Notes under the pieces: generated by a model | The model's input: the letters and a program-made list of their open reading frames with translations, nothing else | The model's database searches: none | What the model was told of the DNA's origin: nothing | Assembly (NCBI GenBank): GCA_020026285.1 | Contig: JAHHQS010000219.1 | Coordinates: forward strand, 1 to 5,159 | Length of the DNA: 5,159 nucleotides | Direction of reading: 5' to 3' | Source of the DNA: Parabacteroides sp. | GTDB lineage: Bacteria; Bacteroidota; Bacteroidia; Bacteroidales; Tannerellaceae | Translations under genes and position numbers: made by a program | Shown here: positions 1-5,159 of the stretch, in pieces | Layout of the letters: each line of letters starts with the position of its first letter | How positions within the stretch are numbered: position 1 is the stretch's first letter

Positions 1-1
1 G

Positions 2-481
2 TCTTTTCATAATCAATTTTTACGTTTCCCTGAAAAAGAAGATGTTGAAAAAGAAGATATAGATTTTTATTTTTTAGGAGAACCAAAAGATAGAGAAAAG
101 TATTTAGTAAAATTACAAATATATTTAGAAAAGATAGGATATGTTTGTAAGTTTATGATACCTCATACTTCAGATGATTTTATTACATATAAAGATAATA
201 TAGAATTTGTAAAAAGAAGTAAATGTATTGTCGATGTTTATCAATATGGTCAATCGGGGATTACTAGAAGACCTTTGGAAGCATTATTCTATAATAAAAA
301 ATTACTTACGAATAATCTTCTAATAAAAGATATGGATTTTTATCATCCAAACAATATCTATCTTTTGCAAGATGAAAATTTTGAGGGTATAGTATCTTTT
401 ATGGAGAAGCCAGTTTATCAATTTTCTGATGATTTTAAAAAGAAATATGATGTGGAAAGTTGGTTGACGTTTTTTAAGTAG
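2..481 (+). CDS. Probable capsule/LPS glycosyltransferase, GT-B-like, 5'-truncated (3' part only)
   Basis: The frame is open from base 2, with 159 codons before TAG at 479-481. The true start therefore lies upstream, and the ATG at 155 is an internal methionine (fragment residue 52). The fragment begins with a charged stretch and then a beta-strand-like segment (DFYFLG) followed by a helix, as at the start of a Rossmann-type domain. Next come the segment RSKCIVDVYQ, the motif QYGQSGITRR (242-271), LEALF with a Glu at 278-280, KKLLTNN (296-316) and DFYHPNN (335-355). This SGxTxRxxEALxxxKKLxTNN pattern resembles small Bacteroidales and Firmicutes proteins annotated as capsular or lipopolysaccharide biosynthesis proteins. 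It also looks like the sugar-nucleotide-binding half of GT-B enzymes. That it is a glycosyltransferase is inferred; donor and acceptor are unknown. G+C is 25% (120 of 480 bases), clearly lower than the genes downstream. The next gene starts 20 bases after its stop, so co-transcription is likely. Confidence 0.72.
   Translation, partial: SFHNQFLRFPEKEDVEKEDIDFYFLGEPKDREKYLVKLQIYLEKIGYVCKFMIPHTSDDFITYKDNIEFVKRSKCIVDVYQYGQSGITRRPLEALFYNKKLLTNNLLIKDMDFYHPNNIYLLQDENFEGIVSFMEKPVYQFSDDFKKKYDVESWLTFFK
31..58 (+). repeat. Imperfect tandem repeat, 15-base period, inside the first gene
   Basis: The 13-base unit TGAAAAAGAAGAT occurs at 31-43 and again at 46-58. The period is 15 bases, so it keeps the reading frame. 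It encodes two copies of Glu-Lys-Glu-Asp separated by Val. It is probably just a low-complexity charged segment in a very A-rich gene. An in-frame repeat of this kind could change copy number without breaking the protein. Confidence 0.6.
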
Positions 482-501
482 TTTGAAGTTATTATAAATT
501 A

Positions 502-1764
502 ATGAAAATCCTTATACTAAATACTTCTTTTCGTATCGGAGGAGCGGCTGTTGCAGCTAGTCGGTTAATGCGTGCATTGCAAAGAAATGATGTTGAAGTT
601 TCTATGTTGGTTTTGAATGGAACAGAGGTGATTAATGGTGTTTTCTCAGTTAATGATACTTGGTGGAAACGTAAAATAAGTCTGTTTCGTTTTTATTGGG
701 AACGTTTAATCATTTTTTTGTACAATCATTTCAATAGATCCGATCTGTTTCGTGTTTCAATAGCTAATACGGGGAACGATATAAGTAATCATCCTTTAGT
801 GAAGGAGGCTGATATTATTCATCTTCATTGGATTAATCAGGGATTCCTTTCATTAAATGGTTTACACAAGTTATTTCAGCTTGGAAAACCAATTGTTTGG
901 ACAATGCATGACATGTGGCCATGTACAGGTATTTGTCATCACTCAAGAGAATGTGATAATTATACTAACAAATGTGGTAAATGTTTTTATCTGCAAAGTT
1001 CGAATGAAAGAGATTTGTCAACTTCAATTTTCTTGAAAAAGAAAGATGTATATCAATCTGCAAATATTACCTTTGTAGGTTGTAGTAAATGGCTGGCCAA
1101 TAGAGCTAATCAAAGTTTATTACTTCATGATAAACAGGTCCTCGATATACCGAATCCATTAGATCTTTCTATCTTCAAAAAGCTGGATAGAAGCGGTTGT
1201 CGAAAGAAATTAAATTTACCGTTAGATAAACATTTAATTCTATTTGGTGCATTGAATGTAACAGATTCTCGCAAAGGGGTTGATTATCTTTTTAAAGCAT
1301 TGTCTCTTTTGAAGGGAAAGAATATCGAATTAGTTGTTTTTGGTCAGGTAAAAAAGGAGATTAAAGACTTATTATCTGTTCCTATTCATTCTATGGGTTA
1401 TTTAAGTGATGAGAATCAGATAGCCGAATTGTATAATGCAGTGGATATGTTTGTTACTTCTTCTTTGGAAGAAAATCTTCCGAATACAATAATGGAAGCA
1501 ATGGCTTGTGGAACTTCCTGTGTCGGTTTTAATATTGGTGGCATTCCGGAAATGATAGATCATTTGCAAAATGGATACGTTGCTGAATATATGAATGCCG
1601 AAGATTTGGCAACCGGCATTCTTTGGGTTTTGGATAATACGGATAAAAAATCTCTTTCAGATTCTTGTATCAAGAAAGTGGAAGAGACTTATGCTGAAAA
1701 TATTATAGCGGATAGATATAAAAAGCTTTATCAACAATTAATTGAAAACAATAGAAAAAGGTAA
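502..1764 (+). CDS. GT4-family glycosyltransferase (GT-B fold)
   Basis: This 420-residue protein has the length and layout of a retaining GT4 enzyme that transfers a sugar from a nucleotide-sugar donor to a growing surface glycan. The N-terminal Rossmann domain starts MKILILNTSF with the glycine pair GG at 13-14, followed by a helix (AAVAASRLMRAL). Further on are DIIHLHW at 104-110 and TMHDMWPCTG at 134-143. Cysteines at 141, 145, 151, 158 and 161, with His146 and His147, form a compact cluster. The C-terminal donor-binding domain shows SRKG at 256-259 and the EX7E signature, Glu324 to Glu332, within EENLPNTIMEAMACG. FNIGGIPEMI and QNGYVAE follow. A C-terminal helix with DRYKKLY is typical of the family. 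It resembles WcaC-type enzymes, but the sugar specificity cannot be read from sequence. The start at 502 gives a proper first beta-strand; no Shine-Dalgarno sequence is visible, as is usual in Bacteroidota. Five bases separate it from the next gene. Confidence 0.93.
   Translation: MKILILNTSFRIGGAAVAASRLMRALQRNDVEVSMLVLNGTEVINGVFSVNDTWWKRKISLFRFYWERLIIFLYNHFNRSDLFRVSIANTGNDISNHPLVKEADIIHLHWINQGFLSLNGLHKLFQLGKPIVWTMHDMWPCTGICHHSRECDNYTNKCGKCFYLQSSNERDLSTSIFLKKKDVYQSANITFVGCSKWLANRANQSLLLHDKQVLDIPNPLDLSIFKKLDRSGCRKKLNLPLDKHLILFGALNVTDSRKGVDYLFKALSLLKGKNIELVVFGQVKKEIKDLLSVPIHSMGYLSDENQIAELYNAVDMFVTSSLEENLPNTIMEAMACGTSCVGFNIGGIPEMIDHLQNGYVAEYMNAEDLATGILWVLDNTDKKSLSDSCIKKVEETYAENIIADRYKKLYQQLIENNRKR
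1755..1761 (+). promoter_or_regulatory. Weak ribosome-binding-like purine tract before the GT2 gene
   Basis: AAAAAGG lies 8 bases before the ATG at 1770 and overlaps the last codons of the GT4 gene. It is the only purine tract resembling a Shine-Dalgarno site ahead of a start in this window. It supports the start at 1770 and suggests the GT4 and GT2 genes are translated from one message. The match is short and may be chance in A-rich sequence. Confidence 0.35.
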
Positions 1765-1769
1765 GAAAT

Positions 1770-2531
1770 ATGAGTACCCCTGTTAAATTCTCTATTATAA
1801 CAATTACATATAATGCAGCTCAATGGCTAGAGCGGACAATACTTAGTATCCTGAGTCAGTCGTATCCGGATATTGAGTATATTATTATTGATGGTGCTTC
1901 AACTGATGGTACAGTTGATATTATTAAACAATATGCTCCGGGTATATCTTTTTGGAGTAGTGAACCAGATAAAGGCTTGTATGATGCGATGAATAAAGGA
2001 TTAAAGCATGCAACAGGTGATTATGTCTGGTTTATTAATGCAGGAGATTCATTGCCTAATGCCGATTTGGTACAACGTATAGCAATGAAAATAGCAAAGC
2101 GTAAACATAAACCAGATGTAGTTTACGGTGAAACATCAATTGTTGATGCTGAAGGAAACGTTTTGGGATTACGTCGTCTGAGAGCTCCCAAAAAATTAAC
2201 TTGGAAAAGTTTTCGAATGGGAATGCTTGTATGTCATCAGTCTTTTTTAGTAAAACGGGAGATTGCACCCGAATACGATTTAAGTTATCGTCTGAGTTCA
2301 GACTTTGATTGGTGTATTCGTTGTTTGAAAGCGTCAAAAGCCAATTATAATACTCGTATGGTTTTGTCGTATTTCTTGGATGAAGGATTGAGCTCGCAAC
2401 AGAGAAAGGCTTCTTTAAAAGAACGTTATGATATAATGTGCAAATATTATGGTAAATTTGTAACCACAACTTTACATGGGTGGTTCGCCATACGTTTTTA
2501 TTTGGCTAAAATATTTAAAGGAAGAGTTTGA
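1770..2531 (+). CDS. GT2-family glycosyltransferase (GT-A fold), WcaE-like
   Basis: This complete 253-residue protein is an inverting GT2-type enzyme, expected to add one sugar from a nucleotide donor in the cytoplasm during surface-glycan assembly. The nucleotide-binding start is FSIITITYN (7-15), then DGASTDGT (41-48) with Asp41. DKGLYDAMNKG at 67-77 is the usual Gly-Asn-Lys helix region. The metal-binding DxD position is INAGD, ending at Asp93. CHQSFL (155-160) and SSDFDW (176-181, with Asp178 and Asp180) line the acceptor and catalytic side. The length suits single-domain GT2 enzymes of the WcaE type. There are no C-terminal membrane segments, which argues against a polyprenyl-phosphate sugar synthase such as CsbB or GtrB. 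The last 18 residues are aromatic and basic and could touch the membrane surface (inference). It follows the GT4 gene by 5 bases and precedes the YfhO-family gene by 23. Substrate is unknown. Confidence 0.93.
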   Translation: MSTPVKFSIITITYNAAQWLERTILSILSQSYPDIEYIIIDGASTDGTVDIIKQYAPGISFWSSEPDKGLYDAMNKGLKHATGDYVWFINAGDSLPNADLVQRIAMKIAKRKHKPDVVYGETSIVDAEGNVLGLRRLRAPKKLTWKSFRMGMLVCHQSFLVKREIAPEYDLSYRLSSDFDWCIRCLKASKANYNTRMVLSYFLDEGLSSQQRKASLKERYDIMCKYYGKFVTTTLHGWFAIRFYLAKIFKGRV

Positions 2532-2554
2532 AACTGAAATAAATAAGAAACTAT

Positions 2555-5080
2555 ATGCAGAAATTACTAAAGAATTGGGTCAAGCATATCGTGGCGATAC
2601 TGATATTGCTTGTAACTACTGTTATTTATTTTTCTCCTTCTGTAATTGATGGAAAGGTCCTTCAGCAAGGAGATAACATCAAAGCTACTGGTATGGGGGG
2701 TAGTCAGATGAAGCAATATGAAGAAACTGCTGAACCAGGAGAGTTTAGTGTATGGTCGGATGCTATGTTCGGAGGAATGCCTTATGTGTCACTTTATGGA
2801 AATCCTGCTCCAAATTTGCCTCGTTATTCTTTGGTTGACGAATTATTCAAGTCATTGAGCTATTATGACGCTTCCATGGTTTTTATCGGCTTAGTATGTT
2901 TCTATCTTTTGATGTGTGTAATGGGAACAAGCTGGTGGCTGGCATTGGCAGGTGCCTTTGCTTTTGCTTTTGCATCTTATAACATGATTGTTATAGAAGC
3001 TGGTCATGTTGTCAAGGCATATGTAATAGCATATATGCCGGTAACTTTGGCTGGAATGGCATTGCTATTTAAGCGGAAATATTTATGGGGAGCCATTTTA
3101 TTCCTGTTAGGAGTTGCTTTGTCTATTGGAAATAATCATATTCAGATTACATATTATTTGTTTATTCTTTGCTTGTTTATCTATATCGGATATCTTGTTC
3201 AGAAAATTCGTGAAAAGGATTTAGCCGAATTTGGTAAGGTAACAGCCATTATGGTTGTTTGTGCAATTCTGGCAGTTCTTCCGGGCATAAGAGGTTTATA
3301 TGGTAACTGGGAGTTGAGCCAGCAATCAATCCGTGGCGCTTCTGAACTTACTCCAAAGCCAAGTGTCGATGGAACAGTTGAGAAAAAATCTACAGGTCTG
3401 GATAAAGATTATGCTTTTGCTTGGAGTTATGGTAAAGAGGAGTTATTGACTGTCTTGATTCCGAATGTCTATGGTGGAGGTTCAGGAGGAATGTTAGGAA
3501 CTGATTCTGAATTTTACAAGAAAGCTAAGGCTGCGGGTATGCAGTTAGGTAAGGAAATTCAGGCTCCAACTTATTGGGGAGATAAGGTCTTTACTTCAGG
3601 ACCGGTTTATTTTGGTGCTGTCGTTTGCTTCTTGTTCGTTTTGGGAATGTTTGTGGTTCGTAATCCAATGAAATGGTGGTTGTTTGCAGGAGCTCTGTTT
3701 ATGACATTTCTTTCATTTGGTCGAAATATGGATTGGTTCAATGATTTCATGTTTCATTATCTTCCAATGTACAATAAATTCCGTACAGTAGAAATGGCTC
3801 TGGTTATTCCTGGACTTGTTGCTCCTATTATTGGAATATGGGGATTAAAGGAAATCTTGAACGAAAAGGTTGATAAGGAACATCTGAAGAAAGGTTTTAT
3901 TGGAGCTTTGGGTATAACTGGAGGTCTTTCTTTAATTATTTGGTTGATGCCTGATCTTTTGCTTGATTTCCGTTCTGCTTATGACAGCCAGTATCAATTG
4001 CCAGAACAGTTTTATAATGCATTATTAATGGATCGTGCAACATTGGCGTCTGATGATGCTTTACGTTCTTTGTTGTTTATATTATTGAGTGCAGCTTTAG
4101 TGGCTTGGTTCTTTGTAGCAAAGAATAAAAAGTCTGTGGCAACTTATGTTGGCATAGGAATGACTTTGTTAATTTTTGCTGATATGTGGACTGTTGATAA
4201 GCGTTATCTGAGCGAAAAGAATTTCTTCCCTAAAAAGAATATCCAGGCTCATTATCAAGAATCTGTTTCGGATAAAGCTATATTGAAGGATAAGGCAAAT
4301 TTCAGAGTATTGAATTTGAATAATACATTTTTGGAAACGAATACTTCCTATTATCATCATTCTATCGGCGGATATCATGCTGCTAAGTTAAGACGTTATC
4401 AGGAATTAATAGATAATCGTTTGCAGAATGAAATTAATTCAATTATCAGTTCTTTACAAAAGGCTAAAAGTGCACGTGATTTAATGAGTGCATTCAATCA
4501 TTGTCCGTCATTAAATATGTTAAACACTCGTTATGTTATTTATAATCCAAGTCAGGAACCGATTGTGAATCCGATGGCTAATGGTAATGCCTGGTTTGTT
4601 AATGATATAAAGGTGGTTGAAAATGCCGATGAGGAAATAGCTTCATTAAATGAGATTGATCCGAAACATACAGCAGTTGTAGATAAACGTTTCGCTTCTC
4701 AGATTGAAGGTTTCAAACCTCAGATGGATTCTACAGCAACAATCAAATTGGATTCATATCGTCCAAACAAATTGGTTTATACTGCTAAGACTTCTTCGGA
4801 ACAATTGGCTGTATTTTCTGAAGTATATTATCAGCCAGGATGGAATGCTACTATCGATGGCAAACCGGTTGACCATTTCCGTGCAGATTGGATTCTGAGA
4901 GCTATGCGAGTTCCACAGGGTGAACACAAAATTGTTTTTGAATTCAGGCCTGAAGGTTATGTTGTCGCAGCCAATGTGAGTGCTTATAGTAGTTTCTTGA
5001 TTTTATTACTGTTGATTGGTGCTATAGGCTATTCTATTTGGCGGCAGGTTCGTGTTGAGCAGAAATCGGGTGATGAATAA
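2555..5080 (+). CDS. YfhO-family polytopic membrane protein, putative GT-C-type glycosyltransferase
   Basis: This complete 841-residue inner-membrane protein has the usual length for Bacteroidales YfhO-family members. I read 14 membrane segments, near residues 10-28, 107-124, 126-143, 152-171, 176-192, 197-215, 228-246, 352-368, 372-388, 411-430, 447-466, 503-521, 528-545 and 811-829. Short basic loops (FKRK, QKIREK, RNPMK, AKNKK) and the basic C-terminus all fall on the cytoplasmic side, which supports the count. The first outer loop carries QQGD (37-40) and WSDAMFGGMP (67-76), where GT-C enzymes usually place a catalytic Asp. A second large outer loop spans about 247-351. A soluble outer domain spans about 546-810 and ends in the family-typical VYYQPGWNATIDGK (757-770), then VPQGEHKIVFEFRP. 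Relatives in Bacillus and Listeria take part in glycosylating lipoteichoic acid with lipid-linked sugars; the target in this organism is unknown. The ATG at 2555 puts a basic stretch before the first membrane segment. Confidence 0.9.
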   Translation: MQKLLKNWVKHIVAILILLVTTVIYFSPSVIDGKVLQQGDNIKATGMGGSQMKQYEETAEPGEFSVWSDAMFGGMPYVSLYGNPAPNLPRYSLVDELFKSLSYYDASMVFIGLVCFYLLMCVMGTSWWLALAGAFAFAFASYNMIVIEAGHVVKAYVIAYMPVTLAGMALLFKRKYLWGAILFLLGVALSIGNNHIQITYYLFILCLFIYIGYLVQKIREKDLAEFGKVTAIMVVCAILAVLPGIRGLYGNWELSQQSIRGASELTPKPSVDGTVEKKSTGLDKDYAFAWSYGKEELLTVLIPNVYGGGSGGMLGTDSEFYKKAKAAGMQLGKEIQAPTYWGDKVFTSGPVYFGAVVCFLFVLGMFVVRNPMKWWLFAGALFMTFLSFGRNMDWFNDFMFHYLPMYNKFRTVEMALVIPGLVAPIIGIWGLKEILNEKVDKEHLKKGFIGALGITGGLSLIIWLMPDLLLDFRSAYDSQYQLPEQFYNALLMDRATLASDDALRSLLFILLSAALVAWFFVAKNKKSVATYVGIGMTLLIFADMWTVDKRYLSEKNFFPKKNIQAHYQESVSDKAILKDKANFRVLNLNNTFLETNTSYYHHSIGGYHAAKLRRYQELIDNRLQNEINSIISSLQKAKSARDLMSAFNHCPSLNMLNTRYVIYNPSQEPIVNPMANGNAWFVNDIKVVENADEEIASLNEIDPKHTAVVDKRFASQIEGFKPQMDSTATIKLDSYRPNKLVYTAKTSSEQLAVFSEVYYQPGWNATIDGKPVDHFRADWILRAMRVPQGEHKIVFEFRPEGYVVAANVSAYSSFLILLLLIGAIGYSIWRQVRVEQKSGDE

Positions 5081-5093
5081 AACGGAAAATATT

Positions 5094-5127
5094 TTATCAT
5101 ATAGTAGAGATTGATATTCTCTGATAA
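5094..5127 (+). other. Potential bulged hairpin in the 3' non-coding region
   Basis: TTATCA at 5094-5099 pairs exactly with TGATAA at 5122-5127. Inside it, GAGA at 5107-5110 pairs with TCTC at 5118-5121 around the 7-base loop TTGATAT, leaving a 7-base bulge on the left arm. It starts 13 bases after the stop of the YfhO-family gene and has no U-run after it, so it is not a standard intrinsic terminator. It may stabilise the mRNA 3' end or be a chance fold in A+T-rich sequence. Confidence 0.35.
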
Positions 5128-5140
5128 GAAAGTTAGAAAA

Positions 5141-5159
5141 ATACTCCAGTCAGGAGTTT
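5141..5159 (+). terminator. Candidate Rho-independent terminator, cut by the window end
   Basis: ACTCC at 5143-5147 pairs with GGAGT at 5153-5157 around the 5-base loop AGTCA, followed by a T-run that is cut off after two further bases. An A-rich stretch (5137-5141) lies just upstream and could pair with the missing T-run, as in bidirectional terminators. The position, 62 bases after the last stop codon, suits the end of a polysaccharide operon. The stem is short, and the full U-tract cannot be seen, which limits confidence. Confidence 0.5.

Noticed and set aside
155..481. ATG at 155 as the true start of the first gene
   Set aside because: The frame is open to the window edge, and the upstream residues (DFYFLG, then a helix) look like real protein, so the gene is truncated rather than short.
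478..501. Possible Bacteroides -7 element (TAnnTTTG) in the gap before the GT4 gene
   Set aside because: The sequence reads GTAGTTTG, which misses both the T and the A at the required positions, and there is no matching -33 TTTG at proper spacing.
2056..2469. 137-codon open frame on the minus strand opposite the GT2 gene
   Set aside because: It lies wholly inside a gene with clear family motifs, its translation shows no recognisable domain, and it is best explained as an antisense shadow.
2954..2974. Short repeat of GCTTTT units
   Set aside because: It only encodes an alternating Ala-Phe run within a membrane segment of the YfhO-family protein; normal coding low complexity.
4169..4378. 69-codon minus-strand open frame inside the YfhO-family gene
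   Set aside because: It is opposite well-supported coding sequence and has no motif or start signal; a shadow frame.
4704..4898. 64-codon plus-strand open frame in another frame of the YfhO-family gene
   Set aside because: It overlaps the conserved C-terminal domain of the real gene and its product looks like an out-of-frame translation.

Overview
The window carries four protein genes, all on the + strand and closely spaced. It reads as the end of a surface-polysaccharide (capsule, O-antigen or protein-glycan) biosynthesis cluster running into a large membrane protein of the YfhO family. Three things point to a Bacteroidota host, most likely Bacteroides, Parabacteroides or a relative. The A+T-rich start regions lack a strong Shine-Dalgarno sequence, G+C is low to moderate, and the proteins resemble those of gut Bacteroidales. 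No rRNA or other taxonomic marker is present, so the host is an inference.

Layout: 2-481 is the 3' part of a gene cut by the window edge, encoding a probable GT-B-like glycosyltransferase of the capsule/LPS type. 502-1764 encodes a complete GT4-family glycosyltransferase with a Cys/His-rich insert. 1770-2531 encodes a complete GT2-family (GT-A fold) glycosyltransferase. 2555-5080 encodes an 841-residue polytopic YfhO-family protein with about 14 predicted membrane segments and a large extracytoplasmic C-terminal domain. The gaps between genes are 20, 5 and 23 bases. None holds a recognisable Bacteroides-type promoter or a terminator, so one transcript is likely. The last 79 bases are non-coding and hold two potential hairpins. 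The second resembles an intrinsic terminator whose U-tract is cut by the window end.

How they may work together: the first three would be cytoplasmic or membrane-associated enzymes adding sugars to a lipid-linked glycan. The YfhO-family protein would act on the periplasmic side, and known relatives take part in lipid-carrier-dependent glycosylation of cell-envelope polymers. Composition rises along the window: 25% G+C in the first gene by hand count, then roughly 33%, 37% and 40% in sampled lines of the next three. This fits a variable, horizontally exchanged cluster joined to more conserved chromosome.

I found no convincing new system, mobile element, CRISPR array, tRNA or rRNA. The points most worth checking are the cysteine cluster in the GT4 enzyme, the YfhO protein lacking a visible lipid-sugar partner, the composition gradient, and the structured 3' end.
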